Origin: Melioribacteraceae bacterium | GTDB taxonomy: Bacteria > Bacteroidota > Ignavibacteria > Ignavibacteriales > Melioribacteraceae | Reading direction: 5' to 3' | NCBI GenBank assembly: GCA_023230485.1 | Contig: JALNXG010000036.1 | Span: 1-40,032, forward strand | Length of the DNA: 40,032 bases | Shown here: positions 1 to 8,907 of the stretch, in pieces | Layout of the letters: each line of letters opens with the position of its first letter | Position numbering within the stretch: position 1 is the stretch's first letter | Position numbers and translations under genes: made by a program | The notes under the pieces: generated by a model | The model's database searches: none | What the model saw: only the letters and a program-made list of their open reading frames with translations | Told to the model about the DNA's origin: nothing

Positions 1-1
1 A

Positions 2-415
2 GGAGGAGTGGATTTCGATGTACTCGGTATTCAAATCTATTTCCCTCAACGTGATCTATCTGATATAGTTCGTTTGTTGGAAAGATTAGAGAAATTCAAT
101 AAGCCGATTTATATTACAGAAATCGGAGCAACAGCAGGTGGCATTAGTCCAAATACTAATCAGCCATTTAAAGATTATAATGCTCCTTATGATTGGCATC
201 GTCAATGGGATGAAGATTTGCAGGCTGATTGGTTAGAGCAGGTTTATACTCTATATTATGCACGTAAAACAATAAAGGCTGTTAATTGGTACGATTTTTC
301 AGATTTTAGACCATTCATAACCAATGGTGGTTTAGTTAAAGAAGACAGCTCTCCTAAAAAATCATACTATCGTATGCAAGAACTTCTTCAAAAATGGGGA
401 CAAGCTAAAACATGA
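2..415 (+). CDS. GH10-like endo-glycanase (xylanase family), C-terminal part only
   Basis: The reading frame is open to the left edge, so the 5' part of the gene lies outside the window. The GTG at 8 is not a credible start, although AGGAGGAG-like bases precede it, because they lie directly against it. The visible 138 residues resemble the C-terminal third of a GH10 TIM barrel: a strand ending in PIYITEIGA, whose Glu would be the nucleophile (TE(L/I)D in typical GH10), then a Trp-containing strand (AVNWYDFSDF) and the GGL...PKKSYYRMQEL ending that closes GH10-type barrels. No T9SS tail follows, so this enzyme is probably periplasmic or lipid-anchored. Its stop overlaps the next start (ATGA), so it is translationally coupled to the GH13 gene. 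The family call is by motif only; another clan GH-A family is possible. Confidence 0.6.
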   Translation, partial: GGVDFDVLGIQIYFPQRDLSDIVRLLERLEKFNKPIYITEIGATAGGISPNTNQPFKDYNAPYDWHRQWDEDLQADWLEQVYTLYYARKTIKAVNWYDFSDFRPFITNGGLVKEDSSPKKSYYRMQELLQKWGQAKT

Positions 416-2376
416 AGTTAATAAAATTAGTAGTAATTCTTTTTCTCTTTAGTAACATCTTAAACGCTTTTGAAATAAAGTTCGATAAAATATATGGCAA
501 TCAAGTATGGCATTATAAACAGTTAATTACCGGCACGGTCTCTTCTGATCAATTCACGAAAGCTTCGGTAATGTTTAATGGTACAGCATACGATTTAGAA
601 ATTAATAGCAGTAATAAATTCGCATTCAATATCACATTAAATAGAGGTGCAAATAGTTTATATCTATTAATAGATAGTGCAGGTGTTGTTACAAGTTCAG
701 ATACGCTTCAATTAAATTTATTGTATAAAACACTTCCCGAAGTGTTTGCTTTTGCGGAAGTGAGTGGAAGTAATGTAACCTTAAAATCAAGAATAGATGA
801 AAATCCGTATAACGAAAATTTGCAGTTTATTTGGAATGAAGACCCGGCGAATCCTTCAACAGGATTAGTCAATAATACTTCAGGCGCAGAAGTGATTGTT
901 AATCTGGATGCTAATCTTACCTACGGAGAATATTACTTTAATTTATATGCAATTAATGATTCCGGCGATACTGTTAAAAGCAGGACTTACGTAACAGTTA
1001 ATGAAACCGGTTTAAGAGCATTCGATATAAAAACTGATCACGCAAAGTGGATTGATGATGCAATAATATATCAAACTACTCCATATATATTTGTTGAATC
1101 AGGAAAATTTTATAATATAACTAAAAAAATTCCTGAACTCGCTTCACTCGGCATTAACACAATTTATTTACAGCCTATTTTTGCTACAAAAAATAAAGGG
1201 CAGGGATATGATATTACTGATTATTTTAAGATTCGTCCTGATTTAGGGAATGAAAATGATCTTCGCGACTTGATTAAAACTGCTAAAGAGAATGGAATGA
1301 AAGTGATAATCGATTTCGTTCCGAATCATTCTTCTATCGAACATTACTTTGCTAAGCATGCGAGTCAATACGGAGAAAGCTCACATTATTATGATTATTA
1401 TCAACGCAAAAAAGATATTTCTCCTTATGCTTCAAATGAAAGAGTGGGCAATGGATTTGTATATTATTTCGATTGGAGTAATATGCCTAATCTTAATTAT
1501 GATAATATAGAAGTTCAGAATTATATGATCAGTGCAATGCAATATTGGGTTGAAGATTTTGGAGTTGATGGTTATCGATTTGATGCAGTCTGGGCTGTTA
1601 CAGCTCGTAATCCTCAATTCACGCGAAAAATGAGATTGGCTTTAAAGAAAGTAAAACCAGAAATATTATTATTAGCAGAAGATAAAGCAGCACAGCCGCA
1701 AGCTTTTGATGAGCGTTTTGATGTAGCTTATGATTGGTCAGAGTCTTATGATTGGGTTTCTCAATGGATGTTCCAAACGGTTTATTCCCCTTATCAATCT
1801 GTATTTATGGGAGAACAAAAATATCGGTCAATGAAGCTAAGGAACTCACTTTCAAATTATGGCAAGGGATATTCGCCTGATGCAAAGATTTTAAGATTTA
1901 TTGAAAATAATGATATGGATCGATTTATAAATATACATGGAATAGAACGGACTAAAATGGCTGCGGCAATGATGTTTACTCTTAATGGTGTGCCAATGCT
2001 ATATAATGGTCAGGAAGTTGGGTTAAAGGTTCATCCCTATTCTGCTTGGATGATCTATTGGGATCAAAGTACAATGCAATATCAAGATCGTTCGGGATTA
2101 TTGCCATTTTATAAAAGACTAATGGAGATTAGGAAAATCTATCCGGCATTGCGATCTTCGAATTATGAAGAAATTACAACTGCACCTGATAGTTATAATT
2201 TTGCATATAGAAGATGGCTAGGTAACGAAAACATTATCACTGTAATGAATATGGGTGATACAAATATTAATTTAAGAGTTGAGTTACCTCTATCAAAATT
2301 AAATTTAGATACAACTAAAACATATTTTTTGACTGAACTTCAATCGGGAAAGATTATTTCAGGGAAAGTATCGTAA
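412..2376 (+). CDS. Secreted GH13 alpha-amylase-family enzyme, ended early by in-frame TAA
   Basis: This is an alpha-glucan-acting (beta/alpha)8 enzyme. The N-terminus (about 20 residues, ending near NAFE) looks like a signal peptide. An all-beta N-terminal region (about 20-200) precedes the catalytic barrel. The GH13 conserved regions are readable: DFVPNHSS (region I), GYRFDAVWA with nucleophile Asp391, LLLAEDK with acid/base Glu423, and FIENNDMDR with Asp501. In region IV the usual His before the Asp is Asn. A C-terminal beta domain starts near residue 590 and is interrupted by TAA at 2374-2376. The same frame then stays open for 125 codons and encodes a T9SS sorting domain (next entries), so the original product was about 780 residues. 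Neopullulanase, maltogenic amylase or alpha-amylase cannot be told apart here. The start overlaps the previous stop (ATGA). Confidence 0.87.
   Translation: MKLIKLVVILFLFSNILNAFEIKFDKIYGNQVWHYKQLITGTVSSDQFTKASVMFNGTAYDLEINSSNKFAFNITLNRGANSLYLLIDSAGVVTSSDTLQLNLLYKTLPEVFAFAEVSGSNVTLKSRIDENPYNENLQFIWNEDPANPSTGLVNNTSGAEVIVNLDANLTYGEYYFNLYAINDSGDTVKSRTYVTVNETGLRAFDIKTDHAKWIDDAIIYQTTPYIFVESGKFYNITKKIPELASLGINTIYLQPIFATKNKGQGYDITDYFKIRPDLGNENDLRDLIKTAKENGMKVIIDFVPNHSSIEHYFAKHASQYGESSHYYDYYQRKKDISPYASNERVGNGFVYYFDWSNMPNLNYDNIEVQNYMISAMQYWVEDFGVDGYRFDAVWAVTARNPQFTRKMRLALKKVKPEILLLAEDKAAQPQAFDERFDVAYDWSESYDWVSQWMFQTVYSPYQSVFMGEQKYRSMKLRNSLSNYGKGYSPDAKILRFIENNDMDRFINIHGIERTKMAAAMMFTLNGVPMLYNGQEVGLKVHPYSAWMIYWDQSTMQYQDRSGLLPFYKRLMEIRKIYPALRSSNYEEITTAPDSYNFAYRRWLGNENIITVMNMGDTNINLRVELPLSKLNLDTTKTYFLTELQSGKIISGKVS
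2374..2376 (+). other. In-frame TAA separating the GH13 catalytic region from its T9SS tail
   Basis: The frame reads ...ISGKVS, TAA, then LASFNTVISKYSTEIFLL and on into the sorting domain without any shift (412, 2377 and 2425 share a frame). The residues after the stop look like the last strands of a GH13 C-terminal beta domain followed by a linker. One C-to-T change in a CAA (Gln) codon would explain it, but other sense codons are equally possible. It may be a real nonsense mutation, a consensus error, or a leaky stop. Confidence 0.85.
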
Positions 2377-2424
2377 CTCGCTTCCTTCAATACAGTAATT
2401 AGTAAATATTCTACTGAGATATTT

Positions 2425-2754
2425 TTGCTTGCAGATACTATGGCAACTATTGTTGGAGTTGATGAATCCTCAGAAATAAACGAAATACCGAATGAAATTG
2501 CATTAATGCAGAACTATCCGAATCCTTTTAATCCTGAGACGACAATCCAATATAAGCTAAACAAAGAAAGCAATGTAACTCTTAAGGTCTATGATATATT
2601 AGGGAGGGAATTGATAACTTTAATTGACGAATTTAAGTCAGCAGGCAATCACAAGATAAATTTTAATGCTCATAGTTTTGCAAGTGGAATTTATTTTTAT
2701 CAATTACAAACTGATAGCAAACAAATTATGAAAAAAATGATTTTACTAAAATGA
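2425..2754 (+). pseudogene. Detached T9SS type A sorting domain of the GH13 enzyme
   Basis: The piece begins at an unconvincing TTG with no Shine-Dalgarno sequence and belongs to the preceding GH13 frame, which is open from 2377. From about 2500 it encodes the C-terminal sorting domain used by the type IX secretion system: QNYPNPFNPETTIQYKL, VTLKVYDILGREL, ASGIYFYQL and a lysine-rich KKMILLK end. This domain is recognised at the outer membrane and normally cleaved as the protein is exported. Without the GH13 part and its signal peptide, the fragment has no function of its own. Its stop overlaps the start of the next gene (ATGA), so ribosomes were evidently meant to arrive here by translating through from the GH13 gene. 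Confidence 0.85.
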
Positions 2755-3803
2755 AAATTTTATTAATTGGCGGGACGGGATTTATCAGTTCAAAAGTAAC
2801 TGAATTTCTTATCGAAAAGGGACATTCTGTTACTCTTCTTGTAAGAGGCAAAACGCCGATTAATTTTAATGATTCAGAAAAAGTAAAGTATATTTATGGC
2901 GATAGGCATGACGAAGCGTTACTAAAAGATTTGTTTAATAAAGAGCACTATGATGTTCTTTATGATATGATCGCTTATGAGCTATTCGAGACTGAAATTG
3001 TTTATAAAGCGGCAAAAGGGAAAATAGGCAGATTTATTCATTGTAGTACTGTTTCTGTTTATATGATTTCAGATGACGTTAATACTCCGATTACTGAAGA
3101 TCAATGGCAATCCAAATTGATGCCTCATTTTCCTAGAAATCCTTTTGGAATGGATTATGGGATTAATAAAAGAAAGATAGAAGAATTCCTATGGTCTAAA
3201 CATAATGAAAAGGAATTCCCTGTAACTGCAATTAGACCCCCTTATGTATGCGGACCGAAGGACCCTGCAAAGAGAGATTATTTTTGGATTCAAAGAATAT
3301 TAGACAAAAAACCGCTTCTTGTTCCTGGAAGTGGAGACTTCTCTGGGCAAGTGGTTTTTGTAAATGATTTAGCAAAAGCTTTTGTAGATCTTTTATATCA
3401 TCCTAATTCTATTGGACAATCATATAATGTGGCATCTGGCGAGATTAATACTCTTAATGAATACTTAGATAAATTAATAAAAATGCTTCATACTGATTTT
3501 AAGCCATCTATTACACATATTCCTCAAGATTTATTTGATACACTCTCACTCAGTTATTCCAACGAAGGAGATGTTTTTACCTTTAATACAAGACGACCTG
3601 CGATATTTAGTATAGAGAAAATTAAAAATGATATCAATTTCGAGTTCACACCTTTTGAGAAATGGATGAGCGAAACTATCGATTGGTTTATAAATAAACA
3701 TGAAGGCGACTCAGCGGGTTACTCGTTTCGTAATGATGAAATAGATTTTATAGATAAATGGCAGTACGAATACTCCAACTTAATCAGGAGGGTGAAAGTA
3801 TGA
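2751..3803 (+). CDS. NAD-dependent epimerase/dehydratase (extended SDR)
   Basis: This is a cytoplasmic nucleotide-sugar or sugar epimerase/dehydratase-like protein of 350 residues. The N-terminus MKILLIGGTGFIS carries the GxxGxxG Rossmann motif for NAD(P). A catalytic YxxxK is visible as YGINK (about residue 141), with a Ser-rich STVSVY strand before it and an IRPPYVCGP strand after it, as in extended short-chain dehydrogenases. It lacks a signal peptide. It overlaps both neighbours by ATGA junctions, so it is co-translated within the glycan operon. The substrate cannot be read from the sequence; UDP-sugar epimerase or a distant isoflavone-reductase-like relative are the alternatives. Confidence 0.8.
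   Translation: MKILLIGGTGFISSKVTEFLIEKGHSVTLLVRGKTPINFNDSEKVKYIYGDRHDEALLKDLFNKEHYDVLYDMIAYELFETEIVYKAAKGKIGRFIHCSTVSVYMISDDVNTPITEDQWQSKLMPHFPRNPFGMDYGINKRKIEEFLWSKHNEKEFPVTAIRPPYVCGPKDPAKRDYFWIQRILDKKPLLVPGSGDFSGQVVFVNDLAKAFVDLLYHPNSIGQSYNVASGEINTLNEYLDKLIKMLHTDFKPSITHIPQDLFDTLSLSYSNEGDVFTFNTRRPAIFSIEKIKNDINFEFTPFEKWMSETIDWFINKHEGDSAGYSFRNDEIDFIDKWQYEYSNLIRRVKV
3786..3791 (+). promoter_or_regulatory. Strong Shine-Dalgarno AGGAGG for the GH2 gene
   Basis: AGGAGG lies 8 nt before the ATG at 3800. This decides the start of the GH2 gene: an earlier in-frame ATG at 3758 would add 14 residues ahead of the signal peptide and lacks such a site. It is the best ribosome-binding site seen in the first operon. 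Confidence 0.75.
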
Positions 3804-6544
3804 AAAAGTTATTCGTTTTATTAAAATTACTAGTTTTTGTTGTCCCGATTTTAGGGCAGGAGATTAGTTTAGATGGTGAATGGGGATTTCTTAAAAATCA
3901 AAATAACACAATTGCATACGAAGCGGCTATTTTGCAAGATGGTTGGCAGACGATAAAAGTCCCTTCTAATTGGCATCTTGCAATAGATAATCTTATGGAT
4001 TATCAAGGTTACGCTTATTATAAGAAAAACATAAATATCAATATACCGGAAGAACAGCAAAGAATAATTCTTCATTTTGATGCAGTGGATTATCTCTCAA
4101 AGCTATATATAAATCAAAAATATGTTGGTAGTCATGAAGGGGGATTTACACCTTTTTATTTTGATATAACGAAATATATTACTAATGGAGAGAATGAAAT
4201 CTTACTAAGTGTTTTAGATCCGGGGGATAGCACAAATGCCGAAGGAATATACTATCGCAATATACCGCATGGCAAACAAAGCTGGTACACACAAAATAGT
4301 GGTATCTGGCAATCGGTCTATCTTACAACCGAGCCATTAATATTTGTCCGCAATGCTCATATCACTCCATTAGTGAACGGAGATTTTAGATTCCAAGCAA
4401 ATCTTGATTCAAAAGAAAAACTCAGAAGCTCTACTTATTCAATAGCTATAAAAAATAAATTAGGAAAAGTAGTTTTTGAAAAATCAGGAACTGCTGATCT
4501 GAAAGAAAATAGTTTTAATCTCTCTGCCTCAATTGCAAATCCAATTTTATGGGATTTAGATAATCCTTATTTATATAGTTTCGAAATAAAGGTTGGGGAA
4601 TCAGTCTATACTGATAAATTTGGTTTTCGCGAATTCTCTGCAAAAGATGGGAATTTATACTTAAATAGAAAACCGTTTTATATGATTGCTGCATTAGATC
4701 AAAATTTCTATTCGGAAACTCAATATCATTCACATTCCGAAGATGCTATCCGCGATGAGATGTTAAAGGCAAAGCAGTTAGGATTGAATATGTTGCGCTG
4801 CCATATAAAAGTTCCTGAAAAAAGATATTTGGAGCTTGCAGATGAATTGGGGTTGTTGGTTTGGTATGAATTACCTAATTGGAGTCAGTTTAATGATGAT
4901 ACGAAAGTAAGAGGCAGATATACACTTGAGCAGATGCTCGATAGAGATTGGAATCACCCTTCGATAGTAATACTTACAATTATTAATGAAAGTTGGGGAA
5001 TCGACCTCAAGCAGGAAGATCAAAGAAAATGGTTAAGAGATGAGTATGATTATATTAAATCAATTGCTGATGGACGCCTCGTAGTTGATAATTCAGCATG
5101 TTGGGATAATTTTCATGTTAAAACAGATATAAATGATTATCATACTTATTTTTCAATTCCCGAAAATGCAGATGAGTTAAAGGAATTTGTGGTAGAAATG
5201 TCAAATCGTCCCGACTGGTTTTTTTCGAAATTTGGCGATTCAGAAGAGACTGGAAAAGAACCACTAATTTTATCTGAGTTTGGAAATTGGGGATTGCCAT
5301 TATTGCCTCAGAAACTTCCATTTTGGTTCAGTCGTAAATTTGATGATAATGATAATTATACTCCTGCTGGAGTTTATGATCGACTTAAGGAATATAAATA
5401 CGAAAGAATATTTAAGGATTATTCAGCTCTTGCATTAGAAAGCCAAAAAGTAGAATTCAATTCTCTAAAATATGAGATTGAACAAATTAGGCTTCTCAAT
5501 TCCATTCAAGGTTATGTAATTACAGAATTTACAGATATTAATTGGGAAAGTAATGGTCTCTTGGATATGTGGCGTAATTTTAAATATGGTCATGAAGAAC
5601 TCTCCGATATTCAACAATCGGATATAATTATTCCACAAGTAACCAAATATAATTACTACGATGATGAAGAGATAACTATTGATCTATCTTTATCTCATTA
5701 TAGCAATAGAGAATTAAATGGAACGGAGTTATTTATTTATTTAGATGGAAAGGAATTAAAACGAGTTTCAATAGGTGATATTAATATTGGAAAGGTAGAA
5801 AAAATCGAATCGTTTACTTCGAAAATAGATAAGGTAGAAAAGAATAGAGAATTACAATTTAATTTTTTGCTTAAAAAAGATCAGAAAGAAATTGCAAAAA
5901 ATTTTATAAAATTATTTGTTTATCCTGAAGTGAGTGCTGATAAAAAAGATCTGCTACATATCGAAAATAATATTTCGCTAGAAAAACTTAAGGGAAATTT
6001 AATTAAGAGATATAGACTTATTAGTGAACCACAAAAGGATGCAGTACTTATAACAAATAAAATAGATGAAAATATTTTGAAATATTTAAGAGACGGTTAT
6101 AATGTAATTTGTATTGTAGATAGCAATAGCAAAAACATTGAAGGAGCTCCATTTAAGCTTAGTGATAGAAATGTAGATAATTTAGATGGGAACTGGCAAT
6201 CGAATTTGAATTGGATTTTGGATTCAAAATTACCGTTTAGTGAAATTAATTTTGGGAAGTCGCTAGGGTTTGAAGCAATGCTTGCAATTCCAGATTATGT
6301 AGTAAGAGAGATCCCTAAAGAAAATTATAATGATGTTCTTTCGGGTATGTATATTGGCTGGGTTCATTATACTTCTGCTTTTATGGTTCAAATGAATGCT
6401 GGTAAAGGCAAATTAATATTAAGTTCATTTAAGCATAATAACAATTATGGTTCAGATCCATACACAACTCAAGTAACCGATGAATTGATAAAATATATTA
6501 AAAGCGATAATTGCAGTCCTACTTTTAATTGGGAATTAAATTAA
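3800..6544 (+). CDS. Secreted GH2 glycoside hydrolase (beta-galactosidase/glucuronidase/mannosidase family)
   Basis: A 914-residue exported exo-glycosidase. It opens with a signal peptide (MKKLFVLLKLLVFVVPILGQ). The sugar-binding jelly roll follows (DGEW, then PSNWHL and YYKKN, up to about residue 185), then an immunoglobulin-like domain to about 285 and a TIM barrel. The acid/base Glu397 is in INESWG after HPSIVILT, and the nucleophile Glu493 is in LILSEFGNWG. About 300 further residues form beta-rich C-terminal domains without a T9SS tail, so a periplasmic location is likely. The start at 3800 is chosen for its AGGAGG site and its ATGA overlap with the epimerase gene. The exact sugar (beta-galactoside, glucuronide or mannoside) is not decided by these motifs. 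Confidence 0.87.
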   Translation: MKKLFVLLKLLVFVVPILGQEISLDGEWGFLKNQNNTIAYEAAILQDGWQTIKVPSNWHLAIDNLMDYQGYAYYKKNININIPEEQQRIILHFDAVDYLSKLYINQKYVGSHEGGFTPFYFDITKYITNGENEILLSVLDPGDSTNAEGIYYRNIPHGKQSWYTQNSGIWQSVYLTTEPLIFVRNAHITPLVNGDFRFQANLDSKEKLRSSTYSIAIKNKLGKVVFEKSGTADLKENSFNLSASIANPILWDLDNPYLYSFEIKVGESVYTDKFGFREFSAKDGNLYLNRKPFYMIAALDQNFYSETQYHSHSEDAIRDEMLKAKQLGLNMLRCHIKVPEKRYLELADELGLLVWYELPNWSQFNDDTKVRGRYTLEQMLDRDWNHPSIVILTIINESWGIDLKQEDQRKWLRDEYDYIKSIADGRLVVDNSACWDNFHVKTDINDYHTYFSIPENADELKEFVVEMSNRPDWFFSKFGDSEETGKEPLILSEFGNWGLPLLPQKLPFWFSRKFDDNDNYTPAGVYDRLKEYKYERIFKDYSALALESQKVEFNSLKYEIEQIRLLNSIQGYVITEFTDINWESNGLLDMWRNFKYGHEELSDIQQSDIIIPQVTKYNYYDDEEITIDLSLSHYSNRELNGTELFIYLDGKELKRVSIGDINIGKVEKIESFTSKIDKVEKNRELQFNFLLKKDQKEIAKNFIKLFVYPEVSADKKDLLHIENNISLEKLKGNLIKRYRLISEPQKDAVLITNKIDENILKYLRDGYNVICIVDSNSKNIEGAPFKLSDRNVDNLDGNWQSNLNWILDSKLPFSEINFGKSLGFEAMLAIPDYVVREIPKENYNDVLSGMYIGWVHYTSAFMVQMNAGKGKLILSSFKHNNNYGSDPYTTQVTDELIKYIKSDNCSPTFNWELN

Positions 6545-6560
6545 AGAATCGAGGCAATAA

Positions 6561-7748
6561 ATGAAAAATATTCGTGAAATAATAGAAAATGAATTAGAAA
6601 AACAAAATGGATTATTAAAACTAAAACCAGCATGGGTAGCAAGAGATTTTTTACCTCCGGGCAAAAGATTAGGTCTCCCCGAATCGGAATATAATCTTGG
6701 GGAAAGGGGTGGCATCTGCGAAAGATGGGTCGCCTCAACTACAAAAGCCGATAATAAAATAGCAGTACCTAATGAAGGTTTGAGTATGATCAATATTGAT
6801 GATACCGAACTCACTTTAAAAGATGCGATAAAATACGCACCTGATTTAATTATGGGAGAGGAATATTCTAAAACTCATCAGGGTTTAGGAAGACTACCGA
6901 AAATATTCGATTATGAAGAACGACTTCCATATCATATTCATCAGATGGAAAAGCATGCAAAGCTTGTTGGATGTAATTCTAAAGAAGAAGCATATTATTT
7001 TCCTGAGGGATTAGATACCGGTAAAGCACCTGATACTTATTTCGGTGTTCATCCTTATATCGTTGATGAAAACAAACAAGAATTACTTTTACCTGCAATG
7101 ATAAATTGGAAAGATGATTCGATACTTCAATTTGCAAGAGCATTCAAACAAATTCCTGGAGATGGTTTTCATGTCCCGTCAGGAACTCTTCACGCACCGG
7201 GTACAGCACTTACGATTGAGCTACAAGAAGATTCCGATGTATTTGCAATGCTCCAAGCTAAATGCGGTCCAAAACTTATTAATAAAGATTTACTTTTTAA
7301 AGATGTTCGTGATGAAGATAAAGCCGCTCATGGCGAAAAAATTATTCTCGATATGATCGATTGGGAAGTAAGTGGCGACCCTTATTTTTATGAGAATAGA
7401 CATACTCCGCCAATTTTAATTTCGAGAACAAATTCAGCCGAAGAATATTGGTTCTTTTATAACACCACTAAATTCAGTGGCAAAAGAATTAATATCAAAC
7501 CAGGCGGAAAATATTTCTCAAAAGAAAAAGGTGTTTATAATATTCTTGTTTGGAATGGGAAAGGAACTTTCGGCGGTTTAAGAATAGAAGCCGGTAATTT
7601 TGATCAAGATGAAATACTTGTAACGCACAATGCGGCAGTCGAAGGTGTTGAGATAGTTAATAAAGAAAATAGTGAAATGATAATCTATAAATTTTTTGGA
7701 CCGGATATTAATGATGATGTGCCGTTCTTAAAAAAATATAAAAAATAA
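6561..7748 (+). CDS. Phosphomannose-isomerase-like cupin protein
   Basis: A 395-residue cytoplasmic protein with the layout of class I mannose-6-phosphate isomerases. A metal-site stretch LPYHIHQMEKHAK (His125, His127) stands where the family has its Zn-binding His pair. The second cupin signature, GFHVPSGTLHAPGTALTIELQEDSDV (His204, His211), corresponds to the family's IPAGTPHAI...EIQQNSDV region. The sequence diverges from true ManA, so it may isomerise a different sugar or sugar phosphate; family membership is the claim, not the substrate. GAGG precedes the ATG by 8 nt. It sits between GH2 and the ABC ATPase, consistent with intracellular handling of a released aldose, mannose being attractive given the GH92 genes nearby. 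Confidence 0.65.
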   Translation: MKNIREIIENELEKQNGLLKLKPAWVARDFLPPGKRLGLPESEYNLGERGGICERWVASTTKADNKIAVPNEGLSMINIDDTELTLKDAIKYAPDLIMGEEYSKTHQGLGRLPKIFDYEERLPYHIHQMEKHAKLVGCNSKEEAYYFPEGLDTGKAPDTYFGVHPYIVDENKQELLLPAMINWKDDSILQFARAFKQIPGDGFHVPSGTLHAPGTALTIELQEDSDVFAMLQAKCGPKLINKDLLFKDVRDEDKAAHGEKIILDMIDWEVSGDPYFYENRHTPPILISRTNSAEEYWFFYNTTKFSGKRINIKPGGKYFSKEKGVYNILVWNGKGTFGGLRIEAGNFDQDEILVTHNAAVEGVEIVNKENSEMIIYKFFGPDINDDVPFLKKYKK

Positions 7749-7761
7749 AAGGTAGAGATTA

Positions 7762-8838
7762 ATGTCGAAAGTACAATTAAATAATATTGAGATGAGTTAT
7801 GGAGATACGAAAGTTCTTCACAATATAAGCACCGGAATGAAGGATGGAGAATTTGTTGTTCTTGTAGGTCCATCAGGATGCGGTAAATCAACTACATTAC
7901 GTATTATAGCCGGATTAGAAATGGCTCAATCGGGTGAAGTTTTTATTGGTGATCGGGATGTTACAAACATTCCACCGAAAGATAGAAATATTGCAATGGT
8001 TTTCCAGAATTATGCTCTATATCCCCATATGACAGTATTTGATAACATGGCTTTTGGTCTTAAGCTTAGGAAAGTTGATAAAAAAGAGATCGAAAAAAGA
8101 GTGAATGATGCAGCGGCAGTATTAGATATTACAGAATTACTAAAGAGAAAACCGAAGGCACTTTCAGGTGGACAGAGACAGCGAGTAGCATTAGGCAGAG
8201 CAATCGTGCGCCAGCCTGATGTATTCTTATTTGATGAGCCGCTATCAAATCTTGATGCAAAGTTAAGAGTGCAGATGAGAACGGAAATTAAAAAAATGCA
8301 CCACCGTCTAAAAACTACAATGATTTATGTAACTCACGATCAAACAGAAGCAATGACGATGGGCGATAGAATTGTTGTTATGAAAGATGGATATATAATG
8401 CAAACTGATAAGGCATTGGACTTGTATAATCATCCGGTTAATAAATTTACTGCCGGATTTATTGGTTCTCCTTCAATGAACTTCTTTAATGTAACAATAG
8501 AGAATCATGGCTCAGTAATTTTGAAAGAAGGTAACTTCTCTATCACACTTCCTGATAATAATGTATTGAAAAATTATCCAGGTAAGGCAATTACACTGGG
8601 TATTAGACCCGAAAATTTACATTTAACAAGTGATTCCACAAATTCAATAAATGGGCTTGTAGAGGTAGTAGAACTTATGGGTAATGAATCATTCCTACAT
8701 GTAACAACTGGTTCTAATAATTACATAGCTAAAGTACCTGCGGATAGTTCGGTTTCATATAATCAAAATATATTTATGAAGGTAGATTTTGATAAACTTC
8801 ATTTCTTTGATATGGAGACTGGTAATAGGATCGAATAA
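7762..8838 (+). CDS. Sugar ABC transporter ATP-binding protein (MsmK/UgpC/MalK type)
   Basis: The ATPase subunit of a carbohydrate importer, 358 residues. Walker A GPSGCGKST is at about 36-44, the Q-loop is VFQNYALYPH, the signature is LSGGQRQRVALGRA, Walker B is VFLFDEPLSNLD, and the switch His is in THDQTEAMT. The C-terminal 120 residues form the TOBE/OB regulatory region typical of the MalK/UgpC group (GIRPENLHL). AGGTAGAG precedes the start. Members of this family often serve several importers. A matching binding protein lies 2 kb downstream, but no MalF/MalG-type permease gene is in the window. Confidence 0.92.
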   Translation: MSKVQLNNIEMSYGDTKVLHNISTGMKDGEFVVLVGPSGCGKSTTLRIIAGLEMAQSGEVFIGDRDVTNIPPKDRNIAMVFQNYALYPHMTVFDNMAFGLKLRKVDKKEIEKRVNDAAAVLDITELLKRKPKALSGGQRQRVALGRAIVRQPDVFLFDEPLSNLDAKLRVQMRTEIKKMHHRLKTTMIYVTHDQTEAMTMGDRIVVMKDGYIMQTDKALDLYNHPVNKFTAGFIGSPSMNFFNVTIENHGSVILKEGNFSITLPDNNVLKNYPGKAITLGIRPENLHLTSDSTNSINGLVEVVELMGNESFLHVTTGSNNYIAKVPADSSVSYNQNIFMKVDFDKLHFFDMETGNRIE

Positions 8839-8907
8839 TATTAAGTTTTAGATAATATCTTAAAATATTCTCTCGTATAGAGATATTTAAATAATTATAG
8901 GTAATAA

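Noticed and set aside
8..415. A complete short gene starting at GTG 8 behind AGGAGGAG
   Set aside because: The purine-rich bases touch the GTG, the frame is open to the edge, and the product is only the end of a glycosidase barrel.
2425..2754. An independent small T9SS-domain gene starting at TTG 2425
   Set aside because: There is no ribosome-binding site or signal peptide, and the frame continues directly from the GH13 gene; it is the detached tail.
8842..8888. Terminator between the ABC ATPase and aldo/keto reductase genes
   Set aside because: The AT-rich stems are imperfect (one bulge in 8864-8887) and no T-tract follows; they are too weak to claim an operon break.
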